Shown in pieces: positions 48,653 through 61,337 of a stretch of 64,000 nucleotides of DNA. The position numbers were made by a program, and so were the translations under genes. The DNA comes from Whalleya microplaca (Eukaryota > Ascomycota > Sordariomycetes > Xylariales > Xylariaceae): positions 930,001 to 994,000 of the forward strand of contig MU385711.1 in the NCBI GenBank assembly GCA_022497155.1, read 5' to 3'. The notes beneath the pieces were generated by a model. The model searched no databases. It was not told the DNA's origin and saw only the letters and a list, made by a program, of their open reading frames with translations. Numbering within the stretch: position 1 is the stretch's first letter; each line of letters starts with the position of its first letter.

Positions 48653-51600
48653 ATGGCAGACATCAAGATCGACGGCAAGCTCTTCCAGGAGCGTATCGGT
48701 CATTTCGTTAACGCCTGGAAGGCCGACAAACGCGCTGGGGATGCCGTCTTTGGAGGCGCCTCCTCCATTTTGGTCATGATGGGCAAGGTGGAGGAGAACC
48801 CGGAGTTTCACAAGAACAACGCCATGCATGTACGTGCTACCGAATTCTTTTTGCGCCTTGGTGATACTAAAGCTCTTGCGACTAGTTCTGGTTGCTAGGA
48901 TACGAGTTTCCGACCACCCTGATGCTGATCACGACCGACTGCCTCTATGTTGTCACGACCGCAAAGAAAGGTACCGATCACCGACAGCCCTCGCTCCGCG
49001 ATGCAGTACTGATTGTGACATAGCGAAACATCTGGAACAACTGAAGGGAGGAAGGTTTCCAATCGAGGTCCTAGTTAGAGGCAAGGACGCCGAGGTGAAC
49101 GAGAAGCAATTCCTCAAGATTGCCGATGCCATCAATGCTGCAGGAGTGAGTCATAATGGTTTAAATCCGATTAATAATTATCCCCGCTAATCCAATATAC
49201 TGCAGACAAAAGTTGGTATTATTCCCAAAGACACGTCTAAGGGCCCATTTGTCGAGGAGTGGAAGAAGATCTACAGCGATAAGTGCAAGGATGCCGAAGA
49301 TGTCGATATTTCCATGGCCCTCTCGACTGCCGCCTTTTCCGTCAAAGACGAGACCGAATTGCGAGCGATGCGGACGGCTTCCAAAGCCTGCGTGGCCTTG
49401 ATGACCCCTTACTTTCTGGATCAGATGTCCGATATTCTCGACCAGGAAAAGAAGGTCAGACATAGCGCGCTGGCCACTAAAGTCGATTCTAAGCTGGATG
49501 ATGAAAAATGGTGGAAGACGGTCGAGTTACCTAATAAGCAAAGGCTGCCCTCAGACTTCGATACCTCGTCCCTCGACTGGTTCCTCGGTCCTGCCGTCCA
49601 GAGTGGCGGTAAATACGATCTGAAACTTCAAGCAGAGCCTACCAACGACAACCTTCACCCTGGCGTTATTATTGCTGGGATGGGTCTGCGGTATAGGTCC
49701 TACTGCTCTACCATCGCGCGGACGTACCTGGTCGATCCCAACAAGACGCAAGAAAGCGCCTACAAGCTTCTCTACGCCGTTCATAACCTGGTGCTGAAGG
49801 AGATCCGAGATGGCGTAGTAGCCAAAGATGTCTACCACAAGGCTACAAGTCACATCAAAGCTAAGAAACCCGATCTGGAGAAGCATTTCTTGAAGAATGT
49901 TGGATTCGGCATCGGAATCGAGAGCAAGGATCCCACCCTTATCCTCAACGGCAAGAATTCTCGGACTCTGAAGGACGGCATGACCCTGTGTATAACTACC
50001 GGCTTCACCGATATCGAGAACCCCTCGCCACAAGATAAGCTTAGCAAGACTTATTCCTTGGTCATTACCGACACCATCCGGGTGACTAGCAACGAGCCGG
50101 TCGTTTTCACTGGCGACGCCCCGACCGACCTCGATGCCACTTCGTTTTTCTTCAAGGACGACGAAGAAATGCAACCCACACCCAAGAAGGAGAAGAAGGA
50201 CTCCCGTGTTGGCGCTGTTGCTACTAAGAATATTACCAACACGCGCCTGCGGTCGGAGCGTACTGCTCAGGTGGACGAGGATCAGGAGAAGAGGCGAAGA
50301 GACCATCAGAAGGAACTGGCGTCTAAGAAACAAAAGGAAGGTCTAGCTCGATTCGCCGAGTCCATTGGTGATCAGAATGGTACCGAGGTCAAGAAGTTCA
50401 AGAAGTTCGAGTCGTACAAGAGAGATAACCAGCTTCCGCTCAAGGTGAAAAACCTCGAGATTTTGGTTGATCAAAAGAACGACACCATTGTGCTTCCGGT
50501 CATGGGACGGCCAGTTCCGTTCCATATCCACACGATCAAGAACGCCAGCAAGAATGACGAGGGAGAATGGTCCTACCTACGAATCAATTTCCTTTCTCCG
50601 GGTCAGGGAGTTGGGAGAAAGGATGATCAGCCGTTCGAGGACGCCTCCGCTCAGTTTGTCCGGAGCTTGACTTTCCGCTCGCTTGATGGCGATCGATATG
50701 AAGAAATAGCAAACCATATCACCAACATGAAGAAAGAAGCAACCAAAAAGGAACAGGAGAAGAAGGACATGGAGGACGTGGTTGAGCAGGAGAAGCTTGT
50801 TGAGATCAGAAGTAAGTCGATATTTCCCCACCCTCCCATGATTTAGATGCTGACCAACGATAGACCGTAGACCTCCTGTCATGGACAATGTCTTTATTCG
50901 CCCTGCAATGGAAGGCAAACGTGTTCCTGGCAAAGTTGAGATCCACCAAAACGGTATCCGATACCAGTCGCCGCTCAGCACGCAGCAGAGAGTCGATATC
51001 CTATTCTCCAACATTCGCCATCTGTTCTTCCAGCCCTGCGCGCATGAGCTCATTGTGGTTATCCACGTGCATCTCAAGGACCCCATCATCATCGGAAACA
51101 AGAAGAAGACGAAGGATGTACAGTTCTATCGAGAAGCAACGGATATCCAGTTCGACGAGACCGGTAACCGGAAGCGGAAGTACCGATACGGCGACGAAGA
51201 TGAATTCGAAGCTGAGCAAGAAGAACGACGGCGTAGAGCAGAGCTCGATCGCCAGTTCAAGAGTTTTGCCGACAGAATCGCAGACGCAGGTAAGAACGAA
51301 GGCGTCGAGGTCGACATGCCTCTTCGAGAGCTTGGCTTCAACGGTGTTCCGTTCCGGAGCAACGTCTACATCCAGCCCACGACAGACTGTCTTATCCAGA
51401 TCACGGAGCCGCCGTTTTTGGTCGTTACGCTGGAAGATATCGAGATTGCCCACCTGGAACGTGTGCAATTTGGGCTGAAGAACTTCGATCTGGTGTTCGT
51501 CTTTAAAGACTTCTCTAGACCGCCGGCTCATATCAACACGATCCCGGTCGAATCCCTCGAAGACGTCAAGGAGTGGCTAGACTCCTCCGACATCGCCTAC

Positions 51601-51963
51601 AGCGAAGGACCGCTCAACCTGAACTGGCCCACGATCATGAAGACGGTGACGGCGGACACGCACCGGTTCTTCATCGACGGCGGCTGGTCCTTCCTGCAGA
51701 ACGACAGCGACGACGAGGACGAGGAGGAAGAGGAGGTGGAGTCGAACTTCGAGCTCGACGAGTCCGAGCTCGAGGACGTCAGCGAGTCCAGCGAGGAGGA
51801 CTCCAACTTCGACAGCAACGCGTCCGACGAGGCCAGCGAGGAGGGCTCCGACGACGACGAGGGCGAGGACTGGGACGAGCTCGAGAAGAAGGCCAAGCGG
51901 AAAGACCGCGAGACCGGCCTGGAGGAGGAAGACCGCAGCCGTAACAAGAAGCGACGGCACTAG
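48653..51963 (+). CDS. SPT16: FACT complex subunit Spt16
   Basis: Spt16 is the large subunit of the histone chaperone FACT, which loosens and rebuilds nucleosomes during transcription and replication. Five exons (48653-48829, 48886-48970, 49024-49145, 49206-50811, 50864-51963) give 1029 residues, the usual length. Introns are 52-60 bp with correct phases. The aminopeptidase-like N-terminal domain starts [20 protein letters not shown] and continues across intron 1 as [20 protein letters not shown]. Later segments are [20 protein letters not shown] and [18 protein letters not shown]. The dimerisation and middle domains follow, with REPVMDN-like [31 protein letters not shown] and [19 protein letters not shown]. 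The C-terminal ~90 residues are very acidic ([20 protein letters not shown]) and end in basic RSRNKKRRH, the usual histone-binding tail and nuclear signal. Confidence 0.97.
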
Positions 51964-53359
51964 AGGTCTTTATCTATCTATCTCCCTCTCTAGGCCAGGT
52001 ATGAAGATTGTTTGTTGTGCTGCTGCGGTCCGGACATAGGAAGGAGACCCGAACTTCGAGTGGTGGCCAAGTCCGTCAGGATCGTGACAATCTCCTTAGG
52101 CAGAAGCAAACCTATATTGGGCGTTGAGGTTCCGTTACGCGTTTTTCCTCGCTAACCTACTTCTTCTGGCTGGGAAGGAAGGGGTTTCTACACGTGTTGG
52201 CTGCTGCTGCTGTGATTAGTATAATTTGTATGTACGAGTCTGATACTACTGCTGCTGCTGCCTTGCCCCCCCCCCCCCAACCCCCCAACCCTTTGATCGA
52301 GGGTTATGATGGATGGTTGATCGACCGGGAGACGAGGCTTGGGCTTCTTGTTGTCGTTGTTATGATGAGCCTTTAGGGCGGTCAGTCGGTCGGTCGGTCG
52401 GTCGGTCGGTCGGTCGGGCTTCATGAGAATCGCTTTAGCGAAGAGAGCAGCGGTCTAGTAATACGAAAAACGGCGTTACTGCTGAATGACAGTGAGAAAA
52501 TTGACGCCTTTGCGCATGCTTTTATGAGAAATGTCTCTTGATATATTGCCCATGAACTGTGATGTGATGTTGATAGTGTGTGTGATGATAAGTGGTCCGA
52601 ATCATGGAGAAGATCGTAGATTCGAATTTGCTAGGCCTTGGTTTAAGGGGGTATCGCGTGCTTGTAGATACTAGTTGTGAGATGGTGGAGTTTAGCTTGA
52701 GGTATAGGAGAGGTTTGAGTCTTCGACTTCAACATATATATATTTAGAAGCAGGATGAATTCGATATGAACTATAATGATTCTATATATACGTTTAGAGC
52801 CATTGTCATTCACGACATAGCTAGATCAGCCAGTTATGCGAAGAAGCTTAACTCTGAAGTTAGTGATATAAGAATCAGACTATGGTGAGAGTAAGGGAGC
52901 ACTTACGGGTGAATATCAGAATTGTTCAAAAGGATATTGGCTCACTATCTACTACATAGTATATATACGTCGTTATAGAATTCATAGGTAGGTTATTGAT
53001 CACGTAGACATGGTTTCACTAGTAGCATTTGTTGTATACAATCGCTCGTGATACACTACTAAGCCTCACAGTGAGAGTATGCAATACACAGGCGACATGC
53101 CCGTCATAGAAACTATGGTATCAAGTGAAACATGTATAGTCTATCTTGTCTCTAACAAGCTATCTGTAACATAAGCAAATGGTTTGAAGCCTCTTAAGCA
53201 ACGCCGATAGCCCGCCCCTTGAATTCAAGGTCTTCTCGCTTCCTTCCGTTTCGCCTTCTTAGAAACAATGTCGTATGTCGTATTCTCCCATCTAGCCGTA
53301 TCTTCCTGAAACATTTAGGCCAAATGCCACATAACCCATCCAGCTACATTATTTCCCAC
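51964..53359. other. Intergenic spacer between convergent genes
   Basis: No gene is seen. Simple repeats cluster here: a run of 13 C at 52266-52278, CTGCTGCTG near 52201 and 52246, and about eight TCGG units at 52384-52418. Confidence 0.55.
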
Positions 53360-54225
53360 TCACCCTTTCATCCCATACCATAACTTCGTGCTTGAAGACC
53401 ACCATCTCTTCTCCGCCGCCGGCGGCGGCAGCGGCGCCACATATCCGTGTTCCAATACATGCCTCGTCTCCTCATACTTCCAATCAATCCTAGAACGAAA
53501 ATACCACGAGGATCCCACGAAGAAAGCGACGAAGCTAAACACAGTCGCCACGCACAACATCCACAGGACATCACCCCAGTACACCTCTACCCGCCCCCTT
53601 ACCTGCCCCTGCCTGACGACTTCACTGACCGCGCTCCGCACGCCACAGAACGCGGCGAACTCGCAGCACAGCACGACGCACGTGAGGACGGACACGATCA
53701 GGGAGAACCGCGGGGCCCAGGGGCTGCCGCCGTCGAGCGTGAGGAGCAGCGCCAGGAAGCTGAGGAATGCCGTGGTGGGGAGTATAACCCCGGCGCGTGT
53801 CAGCCCGACGGCTGCTGCTGAGGATGGGAGGCTGGAGCCTGAGATGTAGGGGGCGAGGGCGGCCACGGGGTCGTAGCCTACGGCGGAGTAGGTGCAGGCC
53901 GAGCTGGTGCTTGGTTAGCTACATATAGACGCTCACACTCATATATATGTGTGTATATGAGAGAGAGAGAGAGAGAGAGAGAAACTTACGTGGTGGCATT
54001 GTACATGCAGTATCCGAAGATGCCGAAGATTACGTTGCCGGACGAAGAGGCGGACCCAGAGTCGTCGTTGAACTCGACGCGGAGTATGGATAAGCCGCTG
54101 AGGATGGGGCACGATGCGTTGGCCATGAAGAGCAGCACTGTGGCGGCCAGCAGCAGGAGAGTGCCGATGCGAGCGAAGCATATCCGATCTAGCATCTGGG
54201 CAGTTTTGGTTTGGTACACAGGCAT
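53360..54225 (-). CDS. SUR7/PalI family membrane protein
   Basis: This is a four-span plasma-membrane protein of the fungal SUR7/PalI family, whose members act in eisosomes, cell-wall integrity or ambient-pH sensing. Two exons (54225-53990, 53903-53360) joined over an 86-bp intron give 259 residues. The start MPVYQTKTAQMLDRICFARI is the first ATG of the frame; an ATG at 54195 is also possible. The first membrane helix (IGTLLLLAATVLLFMANASC) is followed by an outer loop with SGLSILRVEF, NVIFGIFGYCMYNATT and SACTYSAVGYDPVAALAPYI. The G-x-x-G-Y-C ... C-x-Y-x-x-x-G-Y-D-P pattern is the family signature. Three more helices follow (PTTAFLSFLALLLTL, FSLIVSVLTCVVLCCEFAAF, VLWMLCVATVFSFVAFFVG). A GA/CT microsatellite lies inside the intron close to the donor. 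Confidence 0.88.
53957..53982. repeat. GA/CT dinucleotide microsatellite in an intron
   Basis: About 12 GA units lie inside the 86-bp SUR7-family intron, a few bases from its donor (GTAAGTTT on the minus strand, where the run reads as CT). A pyrimidine run next to a donor might influence splicing. Confidence 0.85.
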
Positions 54226-55359
54226 ACTGAGGGAATATAATATTAGGCGTATGTAGATGTTAGCTACGAGGCCGAACGCTACAGCCAAACGAGCGAATGC
54301 AGGATCAAGAGTTATTGACGAGTTTGAGTATGGGACGGTTTTGATATAAACATGGACATTTCAGATAGGTAATTAGGTCATTGCTATTGTGTATTCATTC
54401 ACCCTAAGTATGGATCGGTGACAGATGTTTCTGTGAATCATAATGACTCCCAAGGGGGATTTTACGACCAGATGTTCGTTACACCCGTAAGAATTAACTT
54501 CCAAGCAGACAAACAAAGTCACTCTTGATTATCGTAGAACGTCCGATCCTACGATATTATATCGAAGACTGGTACATAGGCTGCGAGGTTCAATAGCGGA
54601 AAAGCAGCAGAGCTTCTGATACGATATAATTTGATTAATTTTCTTTTACCATTCGCGACATACGCCGAACGAGCAATAGGATGCTCGGGGTAACTGGTCC
54701 AGCTGTAACGTCATGGCTTTGGAGGCTGTTGAGCCCCAGCTCATTGGTTCTCAGATTCCTTGTGGGTAATGACACACCGTGAGTCAAATCCGACGACATG
54801 TCGTCTTAAGCAAGCAGCTCTGAGCAAAGTCATCCGGGAATTAGGGCCTTGATTGCCTGACCATCTCTGTCATATTCTAGCCAATCGTCTGAGCCATCTG
54901 ATGCTGGCACTCTGGCAACATTAACCGATGGAAATACGACCCCAGAATAGAATGTTTGTTCCCTGATGCTTGTTATAGAAACAATGTGGTATGCGGGTTT
55001 GCGCAAACAGGTATCCCTTCCATGCTGCATAGATAAGAAACAACCCAGGGCGGTGTCGTTCGCGAAGACTATGACATGTCAATTTTCATATGCATCTGCA
55101 AGCTATCATACGAGCATTTCGATTTTGAAACGTCTTCTGCGCAAACAATAGCTAGATCGACTAATGCTATCACGCTAAGATATCAACTTTTAAGCAGAGT
55201 CGGTGGTCTTGGATGCTTTCGCTATTTGACAGTAGAGCACAGACGAAGCAGACCTTAAGCTCGCAACATAGTCGTATTTAGCAATGACAACCGCATAAAA
55301 GCCGTCTCCATTGTGCTCATATTTGAGAATGGATTTGCGACTGTACTCCAGAATATTGT
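54226..55359. other. Intergenic spacer
   Basis: No supported gene. It should hold the promoter of the SUR7-family gene and the 3' end of the next minus-strand gene. Confidence 0.5.
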
Positions 55360-56442
55360 CTATTCTTTGGATGATGTCTTTCCGGTTTGCGAGTCCTCCA
55401 GACCTGGTGATGCTGAGAATATTTGCTTGAAACTAGTACTGCTGAGTCTTGATGGGTCACTTTTTGTTATAGAGTTATCTATAATCGAGGTCGTCGGTTT
55501 CTCTGGCGTGGTTTGTGATTGCGCATCAGAGGCAGAGGCCCGGCGACGGGCGCATTTATCGGCAAAAGCAGACAAACTCTGCATGACTTCAGGCAAGTTT
55601 CTCTCGTACTCTCGAGCCCTAGCGCGCTCCGCGACATAGACATCTCGCTCGGTGAGTCGCTGTCTCCCCAGCAAGACGGAGGCCGCGCCCTCAGCACGAT
55701 CGCCGGCATAGTTATTAGGTTCATCCACCAGCTGGTTGCCGCTGTCCCAATCTCTCAACCCCGGAGCCATTGCATCCTGGGGGATGGATCTCCCCAGGGC
55801 TGCCCACGCAAACGACTTCTGCCCGCGCGTGGGCCACGGTCCGTGGATAGGGCTCTTGCTGACGATCTTGTTGTGATTGTAATCCTTATTGGCCGGGAAT
55901 ATATGTAATGTGAAGGTCTTGTGGGATAGCCCCAGATCTGCAGAGGCTGCCGTCTCTTTCGTCGCATCGGACGGTGGTGCTGGGTTGATCGCTTTGGTGA
56001 TCGATCCTCGTAGGTTGTAGGCGGCGCCCCAGTCAGAGGCATCTGGCGCGTGGGCTGCATTCGAGTCTTCAGCAATGATGGTGCGCGTGATGGGAGAGTT
56101 CTCGATCATGGTTTGAGCAGTAGGTGGCTTAGTGGTCACGGCAACGAAAGAGGAATTGTCCTATTGGCAAAGCATCCTTAGTCGGGGGCACTTCTATCCA
56201 GCGATCAGTTCCCGGAAATATGGGAGACCTACTCCAAGCTTCTTGAATGTCTCTATGGTCTCAGACGAACTGATCTGAAGAATGCGAAGAACGGCCCGGC
56301 GCTCGTAGAACGTCGTCGGCGCTGGGGAGCATTTGACGAAAATGGTGCGTTGACGTAGACCTATGGGGAGGATCTGAGCGAACGCCGACGCCGACGCCGA
56401 CGCCGACGCAGATGCCGATGCCGATGCGGCGCGCGACGACAT
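55360..56442 (-). CDS. Fungal protein of unknown function with Ala-Ser repeat N-terminus
   Basis: I do not recognise a named family. Two exons (56442-56233, 56160-55360) joined over a 72-bp intron give 336 residues. The splice turns TFKKLG into TFKKLG-DNSSFVAVTTKPPT, which reads as continuous protein. The N-terminus is MSSRAASASASASASASAS, encoded by a hexanucleotide repeat, followed by FAQILPIGLRQRTIFVKCSP. With its Ser/Ala/Arg make-up and lack of early acids this could be a mitochondrial targeting sequence. The central part holds RAVLRILQISSSETIETFKK and the distinctive FTLHIFPANKDYNHNKIVSK and SPIHGPWPTRG, which look conserved. The C-terminal half has a charged helix (RLTERDVYVAERARAREYER) and a Ser/Thr-rich tail. 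A mitochondrial role is only an inference from the N-terminus. Confidence 0.78.
56385..56436. repeat. Hexanucleotide coding microsatellite
   Basis: About seven imperfect GCCGAC/GCCGAT units (plus strand) encode the Ala-Ser repeat near the start of the minus-strand gene 55360-56442. Unit-number changes would add or remove residue pairs without a frameshift. Confidence 0.8.
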
Positions 56443-59400
56443 GGTGTCGTGCCACAGATTGTCCTTGACAATTAGGTGTCTTGAGCGGTCGAATAGGTAT
56501 AATAATTGTGTTGTGCTATTTGACGATAGGCAGATGCTTCTATTCTGTACATAGCACAAAACTCACTACTGCCAGCTGTCCAAGCTCCCGAGACAGCTGT
56601 TGAAGCAGTTGAGGCAGGGCTGGCAGGATATCTCATTCCTGTCCAATCAAATTCAACTCTTATTACTTGTGTAAATCCACCATTCTATAATATCTATTGA
56701 TGTGTTACAGTATTCCATCAAGAGGATCTTTAGAAACATAGAACTGTTTTTGGGCTCCAACAGGACGTTGTTGCACATACCGGCTGAACGCCACCAAGTA
56801 GGCGGCTCGTATAGGGAGTAGCACACGAAGAATTGGCTCTGGTCCTGGTCTCGTGGATCGGTCAACAGTATGCCCACTGCAGTTCCGTATGTGTTAATCT
56901 TGTCAATGAGACTTGCTTGAAAAGGTGAGAGCACACACAGGATCAAAGCCACTGACGATGCTGATGCACTCAATCTGTCGTGATCTTAGACTAAGACATT
57001 AACCAATCCTATCACAACGATTTCATGACAAAATGGGTTACATTTGATATATTCGGTCAGAACTTGACACTCATAAAGCCAATGGGGATACATTCGTAAA
57101 TGTGGTGAGCAGAAGCTATACTACGTAAGCCGGACCCCTACCCCCACCGAATTTATTCTAAGCATGGGTATCCTTTCCATATGGTCAAATCACAACTCTG
57201 AATCAGAGTCTTGTCTCTGAAGCGCTGGATCAACTTCTTACTTTTCATGTCTAGTCAGTGGTGCGAAACCCTGAGATTCTATAGACAATCTAATCGCCTT
57301 TATATTCGCCTTACCTAAAAAGTACTCATAACTTCCCGGAGTTAGTTTCTCCTCAGATGACAAATACGTTGAAGGCCAAGAGGGCCTGGTACGTCTTAGA
57401 CGTTGAAGGCAGCTAAACATTGAATGGTGAACGTAAAACCGATGATTCTTACCTAACTCGCCGTACTACATAAGAGGCAGAAAGGGAGACATGATCTGAC
57501 TAAGACAAGAATCCTACCTTATAATATACTTCCGATCATCGGGAAATACTTGCCTCGAGAATAAGCACAGCCCTATCGAATGCCAAAAAGAGAAACATTG
57601 CTGTAAGTTTACCTACCGAAAGCTTGAAATTTCTGGGGTTATCCATCCAGTCGGTATATCCAGGTCGACAATATCTGTCTTGCCCGGCAAGCTAATGGGC
57701 TGAGCCCTTCAAAGACATTCAGCCCACTCAGGCCGCCGAGGACCTTTATCAGGCCATGGCTACGTATGGCCTGTCATCCTACCTCGAGGGTCACCATCTA
57801 GGTAGACGTCGGCTGCATTGCAACAACATGGCCTTGTTCCCATTGGCGCGGGTGGTACGGATGAGTCTGCACTGATGATTCGACCCATTGCGCGGCTTTG
57901 ACGTGGAGCCAAGAGTCGGGGTGGTAAGGCTGATTATCCTGTATGTCTGTACGTCCAGTAGCATGGGGATTCTGTATGTCTCTGCCTCCCTACCTCTGCG
58001 ATTAGGCGCTGGGTAAGTCACCCGACAGGCAGGGTGGAAAAGCCACGCTGCGACGGCAAGACGCTGTGCTACTCATAAGGATGTTAGGTAGTAATGTTAG
58101 TCAGAAGCAGTGCAACCCGTGTCTAGGTCGATTGCGCCCTATATGCGGCGAGTTCGCACTATGTACCCTTTACACCACAGTTCATCCAGGTAGGCAAGGA
58201 GAGGCATAGCCGCCCGGTATTAATAACTTTGAAACGGCGGCCGTGGTCGCGACGCATGAAGACCAACTGCTAGTCAATGCCGGCCCTTCCCATCGCCATG
58301 GTGTCGGATCCGATCGCTCGCCTGTCAAAACGTATCAGATGAAAAAATTTGGGAAGCTGGGCGGATTTCCCGTAGCACCAGGGCGACATTCGCAGTATGA
58401 TAGAGGCAATGTCTGTCTCGGACGAGACCCTCCGGTCCACTCGACGTTGAAGAGATGGCCGTCTAGCCCGGCACTTGCATTCTAGAGCTCTCGCTGAACC
58501 AGTGCCAAGTTCTACGCCGCAGACCAATCATCCACCCCGTGTCCTGTGTTCCTCTGCTGTGCATAGGGCAAAAGTGGGTTTGCGGCGAGGCGCCTAGATA
58601 TAGTTATTCTAGTGTCCAGTAGCGTCTCATCAAGACTTTTTAAGCACTTCGCCCAGCTGCCCAGATGCCCGGTAGAATGGATGGATAAGCGGGTTTGTCC
58701 CCTTCGCACCCAGAGCGTCGGAACACGCCAAAGGAGCGTTGGGTGCGCTAGCAGGATCGAGTGTCTCGATTCAGGCAAATACAGTAATCAGGCAGGTCAG
58801 GCTGTCATGCAGCGCAGCATGTTCCTCTTCTTATATTGAAGAGATAAAACAAAATAAATCAGACTGCCATTTTCACATGTCATACCCCCTAAATTCACTC
58901 TTCAACCCCCCTGAGACCTATGGTACCGGAGAGTTTCTCGGTTTCGACCGACGTAACTCGTCGAATTGGTGGGGTGTTGCTTACATCTACAGGGGATAGG
59001 ATCGGCGATCCGGCAGTGCTTGTCAGGTCATTATATGGAAGTGGGTCTCTAATAGGACCATTTCTCTTGATTCACGACCAATTCTATGTCTCTAGGGGGT
59101 AACACATATTTACTCTGTCCTGGTGACTCTATCAGAAGATCGTTAGTGGGAGGCTAACATCTTAGGGTCTGTATTCCGTAGATACTTAGACAGTTTAGGC
59201 TTCTCATCAAGGCTTGAATATTCATGAGATGGCGCCTATTGCGAGAATTCTTCTGAGGTAACAGCAGGGTTCTGCGATGTGGCGGTGACAATGAGTACCT
59301 GGCAGTAATTCATAATATCAAGTTTAATATGATAATGTCCCTCGTCAACTACACCAGGTACCAGTGTAGTAACACATCAATGAAATGAAATGACCCGTCT

Positions 59401-61337
59401 AAGAATAATGACCTGAATACATATATTGCCTTATTTCGCTGTGATAGGGTAGCTTTTGGTGTGGACTAATGTTCTTCAAGGTCTTGATCATATTATTTGG
59501 ATGGTGTCTTACAGTCAAACACGTTTTCCTTTACCATTCTACCGTTTCGTGACAAGGCTCGGACTATTAGTCTTCGGGAAACGAGTAATCTATGCTATAT
59601 ATATGTATAGATACCAACTCAAACGCCGTCGCTAGCTCATGACTCTCGTATACGCAAGGATTCAGTTAGTTTGGTTCACTCAAACGCCGACTTTGTGGAC
59701 GTTGCTTAGACTGACAAAATTAGAGCTAAGATGAAAATTCTTGAACGTTCATAAGGCACGTATCGCGAACCGTAAGACCATAGCTTGCAGCTTGCAGGGC
59801 TGTGTCTTTAGGAAACTGCTTGTCGAATGTCAACTTAAAGGTTGAAAGGTCCATCATAAGTCAAAATAAACAGCCCGTAGCCGCTGGTGCTTAGCGCTAT
59901 TGCGGAAACTACGTATGTATGTTGGCACTAATCTCCGGAAAGTCTCTACTTGTAAACGCTACAATATATTGTGAGGCTGAGAAAAGCAATGATCGGTAGT
60001 GGTTATGTATAATTACTACCATCTGGCACGTTGGTGTTACAGATGGATGGTCAATCCGAAATCCTCCTGATGCAGAAGAGTAATAAGTGATGTCGTCGAC
60101 AGCCTCCAGGCCTTCTCATACTTGGTATCGCCGAGCGGGATTTGCTCGGAGTGTCAAACTGTAGATATTAGGTCATCTTCGACGGTACCAACTGGATGGA
60201 CGGCAGTGCCAATTTTTTCTGCACAGTATTTACACTTTTATTAGAACATGAAACCCCGGCTCTCGATGAGTACCAAAAGTTCCAAATCCTACTGTGCCAG
60301 CCTCAAGGATCAGATGCTACCCAAGCACCAAGCCTTCCCCACCGCACTTTAGAGTTCACGCACCTCATGCGATCTGAAAACCACAGCACCAGCCAATGGC
60401 TGCTCACACGTACCAGTCCCAGTGGGCTGTGTGGGTTCTTGAGTGCCAGAAGAGTGGGATTCCCTGCCGTAGGGGTCTGGGGTTCCAAGGGTTCCAAGGG
60501 TTCCATTTGGGTTTGTCTTCGGGCGTCTGACCCCCATCAAGGATTGCATCCGATTACTGTGGTGTCTGAAGTCCAGGTACGTAGAGCTCGGCCGTCGAGC
60601 CTGCGAGACGAGTTCGGACGAGCGTTCGGCGAGTTCCTGTACTTGGTCATGCATCAAGCGACGTGACGCTGTCAAATCTGCAAGGGCTCGTTTCGTTTCG
60701 TTGCTACTGTACATGCAGACCTGTAGGTCGAGTTTGCTGATGCCTTCGCCACTGATGTCGATGCTGTGCGAACAGCAATATCTCAGTTTTCAACAGATGT
60801 CTCTACTGCGTACTGTATACTAGAATGGCCCCCCATGTCATTCGCTCATACCTGCTATACATATTCCTATTACCCAAGTGTCCCGTGTCCTGGCCCTACA
60901 TTACATCTTATATAGGTACATAATAGTAGCCGCCATCAGCAATTGAAAGGAGACAAGCTTATGTCGCCGACCTTACCGACATGGGAACTACCGCTTTACA
61001 AAGTTGATGTTGCTTACGGCGTAGAACATTGCTTAGCCTCCATATCCAATCATGTCATTATAACCTAGAATACCTCGAAGACTTCTATAACGCAAAAGCA
61101 TTCTTGATCGTCTTGTCGGCCTTCAAGGGACCCCGTTACCGGGAAATCGTTCTGCGTCGCTTGGGTCTGCATTAGCGCTTTTAGTAAATCGATCAACAAC
61201 CTTAGTCGATGCGCTTCGTGTTTGGTACGACCTACTAAAACCCCGGCCGTCCCAATCTTGGGACTGCCGCTAGTTTTCCCCCGTCCCCTCTGCCATACGC
61301 TCTCGCCGTCGTCGAGGCTCGTCCGTATCCGGCCAAG
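56443..61337. other. Long gene-poor spacer (4.9 kb)
   Basis: No gene can be supported. Several short open frames exist on both strands (for example 56653-56973 minus, 60196-60666 plus, 60349-60714 minus), but they lack convincing starts, domains or splice patterns. A GGTTCCAAG nonamer is repeated in tandem at 60481-60505. Composition is normal, with no RIP-like bias. It may contain non-coding RNA or decayed genes. Confidence 0.45.

Noticed and set aside
52381..52420. Regular short repeats (TCGG units) considered as a CRISPR-like or regulatory array
   Set aside because: They form a simple tetranucleotide microsatellite with no spacers, in a eukaryotic genome.
56653..56973. 107-codon minus-strand frame with a hydrophobic start, possibly a small secreted protein
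   Set aside because: The frame opens at TTG with no upstream ATG, and its first ATG is far inside; no supporting splice site or family.
60196..60714. Overlapping frames on both strands of more than 120 codons
   Set aside because: Neither resembles a known protein; the plus frame is interrupted by a tandem GGTTCCAAG repeat, and chance frames are common in this composition.
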